Shown in pieces: positions 1 through 45,063 of a stretch of 64,000 nt of DNA. The first letter of the stretch is position 1, and each line of letters opens with the position of its first letter. Origin of the DNA: Cristatella mucedo. Taxonomy: Eukaryota > Bryozoa > Phylactolaemata > Cristatellidae. The notes beneath the pieces were generated by a model. The model searched no databases. It saw nothing but the letters and a program-made list of their open reading frames with translations, and was not told where the DNA came from. The stretch spans positions 3,589,501 to 3,653,500 of the forward strand of contig WPIO01000034.1 of NCBI GenBank assembly GCA_009760855.2, in the 5' to 3' direction. The translations under genes were made by a program, and so were the position numbers.

Positions 1-87
1 GAAGTCTGCCTCCGGTGCAGATTCTTGAACGTAACAGCTGGCCTCATAGACAGCAGGCATGCTTAGTTGGCATGTGTGACACATCAT

Positions 88-310
88 TATAATAATTATG
101 TTAATAATAATAATACGTCTGATAAAGCACCTTCAGAGAACTCAATCTCTTTCTAGGCACTTTACATTTGCTGCAAAGGAAGCACGATCTAATGGTTAAT
201 GGTAGCATGTTCAATAAATAACAAGAATAACATGGTTAGGGGTTACATGCACAGGGTCTGCATGCAAGTGTGGTTAGTGGCAGCATGCAAAAGTGTCAGC
301 ATGCATAAGC
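88..310 (-). mobile_element. LINE 3' end fragment (tail plus 3' UTR)
   Basis: On the minus strand this reads as the 3' UTR of the resident LINE, with its spaced GCATGC motifs, followed by the conserved tail (GCAAATGTAAAG, then AGAGATTGAGTTCTCT) and an ATT-rich end. The same order of blocks recurs at 16.8, 19.2, 27.6 and 59.2 kb. Confidence 0.75.
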
Positions 311-387
311 ACAACGTTGTTGCAATATTGCTCATGGAGTCAATCAGGCTCAAATGCAAATAACAGTCGTGCCGCGGAGTTGTTTTG

Positions 388-422
388 GCAAAGCAGGCCT
401 TTGGTCCAAAGGCCTGCTTTGC
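388..422. repeat. Perfect 17-bp inverted repeat, 1-nt loop
   Basis: Arms 388-404 and 406-422 are exact reverse complements around a single T. T and A runs just outside the arms could extend the stem. No transposon ends are recognised nearby. Confidence 0.9.
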
Positions 423-952
423 AAAAAAAAAGGGAAAGATCTTATCTGACCTCAAATAAGTTCTTTTATGAAGCGTCTTCTGGCTGACATATTCACACTT
501 ATATTGACATATTCATACTTATATGACATATTCATACTTATTCATACTTATATGAAAGTTTTTCTGGCTGACATATTCACCACCACTGCCACGACTCATT
601 TAATGATCTCGGCTTATGGGCTTTGTATAATCAGCTACTTATCAAGCCCTGGTGGCATACGAAATGTTGAGGCTGTCCACTTTATTACCCTCTCACTTCA
701 GGGATAGACAACCCGGCTCATCAGTTCGATATGCTCACGATAAATAGGTAACTTAGCATTAGCCAATTAATATGCTTCCTTTTCAGCATATGTAAATTAT
801 CTTGGAAGAGATGTACTTCTCTTATAGCACTATGCTAACTTCTTATTATTACACGTGCGAAATTTCGTGAATGACTTTAAGCTCATACTACTGATGCTCG
901 TTTATGACCCTTTGTCCTTCACGGAGTTGCTGTGGTTGAGTGCCGCACACTG

Positions 953-1036
953 ATGCAGCAAATGTAAAGCGCCTAGAAAGAGATTGAGTTCTCTGAGGGG
1001 GCTTTATCAAGTGCATTATTATTATTATTATTATTG
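953..1036 (+). mobile_element. LINE 3' tail copy
   Basis: This is a near-consensus copy of the tail: GCAAATGTAAAGCGCC, then AGAGATTGAGTTCTCT, then GGGGCTTTATCAAGTGC, ending in an ATT microsatellite. No body sequence is recognisable upstream. Confidence 0.75.
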
Positions 1037-1137
1037 GTGTGCTGCTGACGGCCAACTGATCAGCTAACTCAGATACACCGGTGCTCACCTTGCTTGATCG
1101 GATCGAAGCCTGTTAAGACACTCGTAGTTCATTTCAG

Positions 1138-1281
1138 GTGGTTACGGTGGTGCAGCTGGCTATACTGGAAGTGGTGACGATGACGAAGCAGAGGACGACG
1201 ATGAGGATGACGACGACGATGATAGTTACAAATCAGATGAGGCTGGCGATTCCAGCACTGCAGATAGCACTGACGACGAAG
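1138..1281 (+). CDS. Internal exon of an unrecognised gene: Gly/Tyr then acidic tail
   Basis: The exon follows TTTCAG and ends before a GTACAC donor. Its one open frame starts after two bases and ends with one, so it is a 144-nt phase 1 exon. It encodes a Gly/Ala/Tyr-rich start (GYGGAAGYTGSG), then a run dominated by Asp and Glu, then a Ser/Thr/Asp segment. This looks like a disordered acidic region. The phase fits the exon at 3687 exactly, which supports a joined transcript. The family is not recognised, and earlier exons would lie left of the window. Low complexity makes chance coding character possible. Confidence 0.5.
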
Positions 1282-1946
1282 GTACACCTGCATACAAACG
1301 TGCACAGATGATTTTTGTGCAACAGCCTTTGTTTGTGTGGACAAACGTCTACGGTGAATGCTAGCGACATTTACTATGTAGACCGGGTCTTCAGGCTTCG
1401 GTATCGTTGCTGAACCTGTCACGTTGGAGCATTGAAGCTCCCGTGCGTCCAAAATCGTCTCTCTGATTATCGCAAACCACACCGATGGAGATACCATATT
1501 GGAATATTTTCTTCGGATAAGCAATGCATTGACACCGGCCAGAAAGTCGTTCTCAACCCTATATTGATTTTTGCATAGTTATTTGTACAAGCCACAGGTA
1601 ATGCGACTACTCACACGTTCAAATGTAGCATGCAAATTATTCTGAAGACAGAAATAGAGGCAGCCGTTAATCTCTGATTTCCGGCGAAGGAAGAAAGTCG
1701 GAAGATTCTTTTTAGGGCGTTTGCCCTAAAAATGACCAAAACCCCTAAAAACTAGAGGGCATCGATAGTATTGCAAATAATTTTCGCTAGTGCCAATCTC
1801 TGCACCTAAAGCTTGGCCGTGACCAGATGGTGCCACACGATGTAACTGTTGACGTTTTCCCTTTCCAAACATTCCGGGGATTCGGATCAGGCAGCCACGG
1901 TGGGCCACTGAATTAGTACCGTGCCAGATTCGTCCAAAAAAAAAAG

Positions 1947-2290
1947 TTGTTCAAGCAAGTTAGATTTCATAGCTTAAATACACTGATTGCGGGTCGTTAT
2001 ATCTGGCAGCAAGATAACGACCCTAAGCACAGGCCAGTAAAGTACTTTTTGGAAAAATCCACGTGTGATGGTGATGCTGTCCCCTGTTGCCTGATCCGAA
2101 CTCATAGAACGTTTATGGGAAAACATCAACGGTTGTTCGATATACATCAGTAGCCGACCCTTTCAGTACAATTCTCTCTGTTTGGAATGTACTGCAGCAG
2201 AAGAGATCGCCCAGAAGCTTGTGGCTTCCATTCCTGGAGGCCAGATAAGGGAGCTCACAAAGAATGTGTGCGTGAGTGATGTCATACTAG
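1947..2290 (+). pseudogene. Tc1/mariner transposase remnant
   Basis: One frame contains WQQDNDPKH, the hallmark of the second catalytic Asp region of Tc1/mariner DDE transposases. A second frame then gives a decayed PDPNS-NVYG stretch, resembling the usual SPDLNPIENLWG. From 2188 a third frame reads EEIAQKLVASIPG, resembling the family C-terminus. The frame changes and stops show it is dead. Terminal inverted repeats were not found. Confidence 0.7.
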
Positions 2291-2447
2291 CAAGATATGC
2301 ACAAACGTACGTACCAACAGCGTTTGTCTTTGGACGATCAATTGATATATTTGCATGCACTGCAAGTTCATAATGCCGGTGTTGTAGGAGATCCTCATCA
2401 CACGTACCTGAGTAGCTGGCACAGCAGCTGCAGGCATATTGAGGATT

Positions 2448-3074
2448 CTTTTATGACAGCATTTAATGGGTCCCTGTGATTTGTCCTTTATGTCCTTATG
2501 CATGCTGACACTGTGCATGCTGCCACTAACCACACTTGCATGCTGACCCTGTGCATGTCACCCCTAACGACGTTATTCATGTTGTTTATCAAGCAAAATG
2601 CCACCGCCATTCGATCGTGTTCCCTTTGCAGCAAATGTAAAGCTGTCCCATTCCTCCACTTAAAGACAGTTGGCGACAGAAGCTTGAGCTCTGCAGGTCC
2701 TAGACTGTGGAACTCGCTTCCACAATTCTTACGCAACGACATCTACTCTCCGACTGCCGACTATGGCACATCTTTTTCAGCGGTCCTGAACTGCTACTTC
2801 CATGCTACTCACTACCTCAACTGCTCTCCTAACTCTGCTATGCTTCCCACTCTTTCTCTTTGTTGCGTGAGACGAAGTCTGTTGGGTACCGAATGCGTAC
2901 CGAAAGCCGCTTAGGCTGTGAGTGCGCTATACAAAACTCTCCTGCGTAACACCCACATGGTCTTTATGACTTTGTGGAGTTACTGACGGAGATACAGTAC
3001 AGTACATTAAAGCGCCTAGTAGGAGATTTGAGTTCTCTGAGGGCACTTTATCAAGTGTATTATTATTATTATTC
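2448..3074 (+). mobile_element. Composite LINE 3' fragments
   Basis: 2448-2645 is the LINE 3' UTR with spaced GCATGC motifs and the start of the tail. 2646-2930 encodes a piece typical of the end of L2/CR1-like ORF2 (GDRSLSSAGPRLWNSLPQFL). 3001-3074 is another tail copy ending in an ATT repeat. The order suggests one LINE 3' end inserted into, or recombined with, another. An inverted copy of the 2870-2995 segment lies at 41040-41165. Confidence 0.7.
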
Positions 3075-3686
3075 TTTGCATCCGAGTATAGGAAAAAAAC
3101 AAAAAGAAACACAAGAACACAACACTTATTTTTCCAACTTTTTGTTATCTAAATAAGAGGCAGCCATTTGTGTGCCATTCACATTTTTTGATTTTTGCGA
3201 GTATGCTTATGGTCGCCAACGAATGCTGGTTCGCTCGGTCGGGAGGAATGGCTACTTGCCAGCTGTCTTACCTCAGACGCACAAATCTTTCCGAGGAATA
3301 GTCTATCTGCATATGTAAGTATTCTCTCTCCGAGGTTGTCTCCACTCGCCGAGGGAATTTTCCCCACACATCATGGAGGTTGTACCCTACCCTCATCCTG
3401 CCCGTTGCGTGTAATGCCTTTTTGAGAATTAAGCACTTGTAAAGTTCGCATGAATTCTTTTGCTTTTCCGATGCTTTTTTTTTATCCTGCGACGGCTGAT
3501 CCTTGCAAAGGCTTCATTACGCCCAAACAGTTGGTGAATTCTGAATTCGGCTTGTAACTCAAGGCATTTGTTAGCCCGGGACCCCAATGTACAATACACT
3601 TCCTGGTTTGCATCGTACGACTGACTTTATGTAGTTTGTGCGTTCTCTCCAACTGTTTTTTATCGGATAACCTTGCAATCTTGCAG

Positions 3687-3769
3687 GTGCGAGCCCAGCT
3701 GACGCCCCTGCAGCAGCAGCTACCCAAGGTGCAGCCGAGGTGCAGGGAATGGCCACATTGAAGATCTAG
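3687..3769 (+). CDS. Terminal coding exon of the unrecognised acidic-tail gene
   Basis: After a pyrimidine-rich stretch and TTGCAG, this exon starts with two bases that complete a Gly codon split from the 1138-1281 exon. It adds an Ala-rich C-terminus (ASPADAPAAAATQG, then GMATLKI) and a TAG stop at 3767. An AATAAA hexamer lies 67 nt downstream. Acceptor, phase, stop and polyadenylation signal together make this a credible gene end. No family assignment is possible. Confidence 0.5.
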
Positions 3770-3835
3770 AATATTCTGCATGCTGTCGGTGGTGGACTCG
3801 CTGTCATGGCGTATTGTTCTCATGCTTATAATGCT

Positions 3836-3841
3836 AATAAA
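3836..3841 (+). promoter_or_regulatory. Poly(A) signal AATAAA
   Basis: Canonical hexamer 67 nt after the TAG at 3767-3769, in the correct orientation to end the plus-strand gene before the convergent AARS2 gene. Confidence 0.5.
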
Positions 3842-4589
3842 TTGATCTTCCGTTGAGGAAATGCTCGTCTAGACTCCACTTGGCATAATTATTCTACTCT
3901 CTGAGGTAACGAACTTCTGCTGTGTGTCAGCTGCACGGTATGCACGTCGGTAATCCACAGCTCAATCATAGCGAACAAGGTACTTTTTCATGCACATATT
4001 TGGCCTCTATTAGGCTGAAAAGATAATTGTCACGACCCTCTTTAAATGCTCACATTGGTCCGACCCCGTGGTCTGATGATTGCATTTTAGCGGGTTAGTC
4101 ATGCTGTCTTTAAGTGCGGCACAAGCTTATGTGGACCGCCCGTGGCAGTCGCTTACCATAAGGAAGCCCTACCCTAAGCAGGATTTGTGAACTTTAGGTA
4201 TCCATAATTCTGCAAAGTAAGGCCACTGGGGCAGCTCCACTTGATGAGTTTCAGGCTCACTATTCAGATCTGTGAATCGACAATTCGCTGCCCAAATGAG
4301 TGGAGCATAGCTGAGCATGTATGGGCAACTACTGCCAAGGCAGGGCTCCTGACCTTACCTACTTACTACAAGGCTTTCTCACCGAATCCCTTGCTGACAA
4401 CGAAAATCGCGATGGGACACAAATTGTAGTATTCGATAGTTGTGCGATGTGCAAATAATAAACCCGAACAAGCAAAGCCATTGTATTGCTAACAATGCCA
4501 GGATGCCCGCTTGCAAGTTGTAGCTCATAGTTGATTTAAGCAAATAATCAATGGCCGAATTTCATGCTCCGATAGCTTTCTTTCCTTTG

Positions 4590-4661
4590 CAGCAAATGTA
4601 AAACGCCTAGGAATTGATTGAGTTCTCTGAGGGTGCTTTATCAGGTGCATTATTATTATTT
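4590..4661 (+). mobile_element. LINE 3' tail copy
   Basis: GCAAATGTAAAACGCC, then GATTGAGTTCTCTGAGGG, then an ATT repeat. It lies in the gap between the convergent genes. Apart from this copy, nothing else is recognised from 3842 to 4884. Confidence 0.7.
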
Positions 4662-4884
4662 CTAAGCCAGCGGAAAGAATCGCTAGCTGCACACTGTCAG
4701 CGTGGCGGCGCTGCTGCGAGCATCAGTCACAGAAGGTGCCCACAACATGCGACAGCAGCTCGTTGACGGCACTCGCGGCAGGCTAACTCCGGCGGTATCA
4801 GTCCCACAGAGCTGGAACTGCTGGGCACTATAACTGGGCACTATATACCGTTATAAAGTCACTAGTGGTAGAAAAACAAGGCGT

Positions 4885-4890
4885 TTTATA
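4885..4890 (-). promoter_or_regulatory. Possible variant poly(A) signal (TATAAA) for AARS2
   Basis: No AATAAA is seen just after the AARS2 stop. TATAAA, a known weaker variant, lies about 80 nt downstream on the minus strand. The assignment rests only on position. Confidence 0.25.
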
Positions 4891-4969
4891 ATAACTTCTT
4901 TAGTGCCTCTTGCATGCGCCCGAGATTACAAGCCGATGTCACGGGTCATTACCGCGCATGCGCCTTGAC

Positions 4970-40334
<35,365 letters not shown>

Positions 40335-40579
40335 TTTATTTAACTAGCCTTTAATGCTAGACGTACGCACATCCTAGCCGGTCAAAGCAAGACCCACGCA
40401 GCGCTGAAAGGTAAAAAATGCCTTCGCCAATGCAATGTCGAGGTCTCGCTCTGCCGGCTGTCTGTCCCACCCCCCCCCCAGTATGGCGGTGGTGGGTTAC
40501 AGGTATATCTGTGTGGTTGTTATGCATATAGGTAGCCGTTTATGTACGTCTATATATTTATAACATTATTTTTGATCAC

Positions 40580-40780
40580 TATTATTCTTGTCTGAGATTG
40601 GGGACTATCTACCGAGGTGGCTATAAATTGTATAATTATAGCTTACAACTTATATAACTTATAACTTATACAATTATAGCAAGCTATACATTTAACTAGC
40701 TTCGTGGTTCTGTCATTGGCTTGACTACTGCAATTCTATCTTGTCTGGGCGACCAAAAAAAGCCATTTAGCCTATATACA
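40580..40780 (+). mobile_element. LINE ORF2-end fragment (uninterrupted copy)
   Basis: Contains TTGTCTGAGATTGGGGACTA, an AT-rich middle, then CATTGGCTTGACTACTGCAA leading into a frame reading DYCNSILSGRPKKAI, a motif typical of the end of L2/CR1-like ORF2. It is collinear with the copy at 44.92 kb that is split by an LTR. Confidence 0.7.
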
Positions 40781-41039
40781 TACATAGGCGTATAGTCAAG
40801 CTAGCTACCCGAGCAAGCCGGACGGTTGGGCGTGGCACCCACTGAGCCGCGGTCGTCTTGTAATATACGCACGTCGAGTAGAGAGCATTGCCCGGACGCT
40901 TATAAGAGCGCCTTCTAGCAGCGGCGGAGCCAGGGGACGTGCGTATTTTAATCCCCACCCCATTCAATGTGGCCAGACCTGGGCCTCCATTCCTACGTTC
41001 CCGACCGTCGCCGACCGTCGCCGACCGTGGAGAAATGTC

Positions 41040-41165
41040 TTAATGTAATGTATCTCGGTCTGAAACTCCACAAAGTCATAAAGACTATGTTGGTGTTACG
41101 CAGGAGAGTTTTGAATAGCGCACTCGCAGCGTAAGCGGCTTTCGGTACGCATTCGGTAGCCGACA
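41040..41165 (-). mobile_element. LINE 3' fragment, antisense
   Basis: The reverse complement of the segment at about 2870-2995: matching blocks include CACAAAGTCATAAAGAC and GCGGCTTTCGGTACGCATTC. Confidence 0.65.
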
Positions 41166-41254
41166 GACTTAATCCCAGTAGATGAGCAGCCCCAACCGAG
41201 TTCGTGTCGAATATACGCCATGATTTGCACCATGGTTTGTCATTTATTACCTAG

Positions 41255-41623
41255 ATGGCCGAGCCTAGATGGAAATCTTGCGGGTCTTGCCCCAAAATTA
41301 AAATTGTTGAGGAGTTGCCCCCCTTGGATGAAAATCGCGGCTCCTCCGCCTCGCCCTCAACTGGGCACGCGGCGGACATAGGCCGACTCGAGCTTACCAG
41401 TCTACAGACCAGTAGAATCGCCGACATTGTATACTGCCTAAATTCCGTGAATTCTTTCAAAAATTTACATATAAATGTTGTTTCCGGCGATATTTTGTCG
41501 GCGCAGTCAATGCAACTGATTATTCAAGTGAAAACGAAAAAAGATTTCCTGCACGCAATGCCTGTGCGGATGCGTCAATTAAAAGACTACGAACGGCTAC
41601 GCAGTGTAGGTCTCTACTTTTAG
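41255..41623 (+). CDS. Unassigned 122-residue ORF
   Basis: An ATG-to-TAG frame with balanced composition, including GHAADIGRLELTSLQTSRI and LHAMPVRMRQLKDYERL. It lies 158 bp left of the LTR element and outside its target duplication. I do not recognise the family. It may be an intronless gene, an exon, or a remnant of another transposon's gag. No splice sites or promoter were identified. Confidence 0.35.
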   Translation: MAEPRWKSCGSCPKIKIVEELPPLDENRGSSASPSTGHAADIGRLELTSLQTSRIADIVYCLNSVNSFKNLHINVVSGDILSAQSMQLIIQVKTKKDFLHAMPVRMRQLKDYERLRSVGLYF

Positions 41624-41775
41624 TTGGAGTATTCCATCAATTTGGAGGGCTTCACCCGTCAGCTGACAGCTCGTCTATAGGAGCATATATTTACGTCGTT
41701 GTACATACGCACTTGCGAACTTGAAAAAACTGCTTTAAATTAAAAAAAATGTGGTCCATGTACTTTGGATAGATA

Positions 41776-41780
41776 CAATC
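41776..41780. repeat. Target-site duplication CAATC, left
   Basis: Identical to 44073-44077, flanking the LTR element. Confidence 0.85.
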
Positions 41781-42088
41781 TGAAGTTCGATTGCATGCTT
41801 GCTTGTACCACTCCTTTCCTCAACAACTGGTGGGAACATCCCCGAGAGGGGCCTGTGCACAGCTGTGGTTAGCTTCTAATGAGGCGTTGACACAGGCCGA
41901 TAACCCACAGGTGAACAGATGGTGGATTCACCATCGGGGTCGGCCAAGGGACAGCCGGGGTCGAGGAGAAGGGACGAGAGTGTGAGAAGGGGGCGAAGGA
42001 AGTTGTGCGTCTTGCGGCTCCGTGCCTTGAGAAATAAATCGTTGGCGTTGTTCATCGGCTGGCTCTCTGATGTATGAACCAAACCACA
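41781..42088 (+). repeat. 5' LTR
   Basis: Begins TGAAGTTCGATTGCATGC and ends GAACCAAACCACA. It includes AATAAATCG near 42032, which could act as the polyadenylation hexamer. It differs from the 3' LTR by scattered substitutions and two small indels. Confidence 0.88.
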
Positions 42089-42951
42089 AGCTATTTCGTG
42101 GGATGGAGCCGATGACGCTCTGGGAGATGCCTTGTGCAGCATCCCTAGGCTTCGATGACTTCGGAGACTTCGTTGGCTGGCTGCTGAACTTCGAGAGGGA
42201 GATCGAGAAAAGTGGCTACGAACCGAGTGAGTGGCACTTGTTTTTGCTCCTTGCGATGCGAAGCGGGGCCTTCACGTTTGCCTCCAGTATCCCGAAGGCA
42301 GTGCAGGATGACTATGCCAAGCTTCGTGAGGCCATAGTGAGGGCATTCACCTCGCTGGCCTGTAGAGCGCGATTGTTGCACGCTGATCGGGTAAAGGCTG
42401 GTCGGACTGAGAGGGCCGACAGGAGCGACCGGAAGCGGCAGCAGCGATCGCCGACTGTGTGCCAGGCGACAGAGGTTTGTCAGGCTGCCACGCCGTGGCG
42501 GCAGGTAGCGGCTCTCAAAGCAGAGACGGTTGGTCAGGCTGTGATGGTGTTCCACGAAGCAACGGCGTTGTGCGAGGCAACGGCCAGCGGTGTGGCTGAG
42601 GCGACAGAAAGTGAGACGATGCACGGAGAGGCGGCAGCGTCCGCAACAGAGGCGGCAGCGTCCGCGACAGAGTCGGCGGCGTCCGCGACAGAGTCGGCGG
42701 CGTCCACGACAGAGTCGGCGGCGTGTGGAAAGCAGCTGCGTCCGCGTGGAAGGCCGGGGGGGGGTCCACGAGGAAGGCGGCGGCAGAGTCGGCGGCGTCG
42801 GCGGCAGAGTCGGCGGCGTCGGCGGCAGAGTCGGCGGCGTCGGCGGCAGAGTCGGCGGCGCCCGCGGCAGAGTCGGCGGCGTCGGCGACAGGGTCGGCGG
42901 CGTCGGCGACAGGGTCGGCGGTGTCTGCGACAAGGTCGGCGGTGTCGGTGA
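42070..42951 (+). pseudogene. Gag-like frame of the LTR element
   Basis: The first ATG lies in the last bases of the 5' LTR; a second Met follows at 42103. The first ~100 residues contain FDDFGDFVGWLLNFEREIEK and DDYAKLREAIVRAF, which recall the helical capsid-like region of retrotransposon Gag (a weak match of pattern only). The frame then enters an Ala/Ser/Glu/Thr repeat. Past a G homopolymer near 42755 it continues as Arg-rich reading, while the Ala/Ser/Glu pattern moves to another frame. That suggests a frameshift, so I call it broken. Confidence 0.5.
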
Positions 42952-42990
42952 CAGGGTCGGCGGCGTCCGCGACAGAGGTATTGGCCTGCG
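42630..42990 (+). repeat. 21-bp tandem repeat, GC-rich
   Basis: Roughly 17 units of GCGGCAGAGTCGGCGGCGTC plus one base, with variants. It has almost no stops in any frame, which explains the long overlapping reading frames on both strands. Confidence 0.9.
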
Positions 42991-43773
42991 ATGGAGTGCA
43001 AGCCATGAAGGTGACGTTGGACTACGACCAGCCTGTGGGCTGTGACACGGCGCAGGCCGGAGAGTGTGTGCAGACCAAAGAGTCTGCACAGGACGGCAAG
43101 ACTGTCCAGGAAGGATTGTCTGTGCTGGCTGCAAGACTGTGCAGACCGAAGAGTCCGCACAGGCCGGAGAGTCTGTGCAGTACGGGGAGTCAGCTCGTGA
43201 CGGAGAGACCGTGAAGGCTGGCGAGGCTGTGCAGGCCGGAGAAGCAGCTGCGCATGTCGGAGACACGGCGGCAGAATCGGATGGAGCGACGGCGGCCGAG
43301 GTCAGCAAACCGGTGGCTGTGGACGTCAGCTCGGCGGCGATGGCCGGTGGCTCACGTTGCTGGCTGATCGCGAAAGGCCGCACACCAGCGCGCCTCCTGC
43401 GAGCAGCTGTATGGTCCCTAGGGAAACATCACCACTCGACATCTAACACCTGCAGGTTCTCGCGGACGAAAATTACGGTAGGCTAATTTGTCCACCCTTG
43501 TGAATAGGATGCAACTGCATGGCTTTCATGTTGTTTGCATGCAGTCAGAAGAAGTAGAGGTCGAAACTTGGCTTTGGCGACTTTTAATTTCCCTGCCCAG
43601 CGAGAAAATCCAGCCCGCCTGTGGGGTCAGCTATTGATGTTGGCTGCTATGCCGATACGGCACTGCTTGTGTAGTGTCGCATTTGTAGAGGCTTGGCTCG
43701 CTCAATGCTGCCCTGTACATTGCAGCTACATGTGTTGGTGCTGCCAACTTGTGACCTTAAGGTCAAGGGGGCG

Positions 43774-44072
43774 TGTAGTTCGATTGCATGCGGTGGGCTG
43801 GTACCACTCCTGTCCTCAACAGCTGGTGGGAGCATCCCCGAGAGGGGCATGTGCACAGCAGCTTCTAATGAGGCGTTGACACAGGCCGACAACCCACAGG
43901 TGAACAGATGGTGGATTCACCATCGGGGTCGGCCAAGGGACAGCCGGGGTCGCGGAGAGGAGACGAGAGTGTGAGAAGGGGGCGAAGGAAGTTGTGCGTC
44001 TTGCGGCCCCGTGCCTTGAGCAATAAACTGTTGGCTCATCGGCTGACTCTCTGATGTATGAACCAAACTACA
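43774..44072 (+). repeat. 3' LTR
   Basis: Begins TGTAGTTCGATTGCATGC and ends GAACCAAACTACA. It is the partner of 41781-42088. Confidence 0.88.
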
Positions 44073-44077
44073 CAATC
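44073..44077. repeat. Target-site duplication CAATC, right
   Basis: Matches 41776-41780. Confidence 0.85.
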
Positions 44078-44204
44078 CACCTAGGTAACTAGCGCAGAAA
44101 GTTGTGCTAATTCTACCGGTTGGAAACAGATCTGGGGTGGTCCAAGTTTGGCGCTCTACGCCATGTGGTCTTTTTTCTGTTAGCGCCGCTGTGCACATGT
44201 GCAC

Positions 44205-44274
44205 CGTTACTCCCCTACATCTTGTACGCCGGTGTGCACCGCTGCACCGGCGTACAAGATGTAGGGGAGTAACG
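44205..44274. repeat. Perfect 30-bp inverted repeat, 10-nt loop
   Basis: Arms 44205-44234 and 44245-44274 are exact reverse complements around TGCACCGCTG. A 14-bp palindrome, GTGCACATGTGCAC, sits immediately to the left. Confidence 0.95.
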
Positions 44275-44310
44275 ATTGCTGCGTCAGCCATATTGGAGCG
44301 CGTGTGCTTA

Positions 44311-44720
44311 TAATAATAATAATGACAATAATGCACTTGATAAAGCGCCCTCAGAGAACAGACAGTACTGGCTGTAACACCTGACCTTGAAGGAGGTACT
44401 AGCCTAAATACTACCGATCTACTCCACCGCCAGGCCAAGCACCGTACCACCCGCTTTTCGGAATCTAATCATCTACCGACAGCTCTTAAGAACCTCAAAT
44501 CCATCGGCGACCGTGCCTTTAGTCCGTATACTCCCAAAGCCTGGAGCTCATTTCCGACTTTCGTCAACGTGCGGCTGGACTAGAAGACTTTGCTCCTCTA
44601 ACAAGTGGCGCTGCAGTGCGGCCGTCGCCACGTGCTCGAAATTCAGGTGTTCTGTTTGACAGCTGTCTGCATTTTGAAAGTTTAATTGTGCAGACAGCAT
44701 CCGCAGCTAGCCTGCTGGGC
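44311..44720 (+). mobile_element. Head-to-head LINE fragments
   Basis: 44311-44358 is an antisense tail. From 44360 a sense ORF2-end follows (HRTTRFSESNHLPTALKNLK, then AFSPYTPKAWSSFPTF). From about 44630 there is another ORF2 block (SGVLFDSCLHFESLIVQTAS) that belongs upstream in the LINE, so the order is rearranged. Confidence 0.65.
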
Positions 44721-44769
44721 CGCGACATCCCAGGAAGAAGGCGCTCGCTCTTCTCCGCCGAGGACGCGG

Positions 44770-44890
44770 GTTCGAGAATCTTCGAGAATCCTGCAGTTGC
44801 TAGGAGATCCTTTGCTGCTAACTGCAAGCGGCGGCGATGGCCGATAGGGCTCATCTGCCGCTTTGCAAACGAGGCTGTTAAATCAGCCAA
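44770..44890 (+). mobile_element. SINE family 1, 3' part
   Basis: AACTGCAAGCGGCGGCGATG, then CGAGGCTGTTAAATCAGCC. The tRNA-like head is missing or replaced. Confidence 0.65.
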
Positions 44891-45063
44891 TCAGATGTGT
44901 CATTATTTTGTTTGTGATCAGGTCCTATTCTTGTCTGAGATTGGGGACTATCTACAGAGGTGGCTATATATTGTATAATTATAGCTTATAACTTGCATGA
45001 TTATAGCAAGCTATACATTTAACTAGCTTCGTGGTTCTCTCATTGGCTAGACTACTGCAATTC

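Larger units (their letters stand above)
41781..44072 (+). mobile_element. Non-autonomous LTR retrotransposon
   Basis: Two direct repeats of about 300 bp (41781-42088 and 43774-44072), each with TG...CA ends, bound a 1.7-kb interior. Both sides carry the duplication CAATC. A purine-rich stretch (AAGGTCAAGGGGGCG) precedes the 3' LTR, as a polypurine tract would. A tRNA-complementary primer site after the 5' LTR was not recognised. The interior has a gag-like frame and a GC-rich 21-bp tandem repeat but no protease, RT, RNase H or integrase, so mobility would need another element's enzymes. Confidence 0.88.

Noticed and set aside
42145-43383. 412-residue minus-strand ORF rich in Pro, Arg, Leu
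   Set aside because: It is the antisense of the 21-bp GC-rich repeat of the LTR element; that repeat has almost no stops in any frame.
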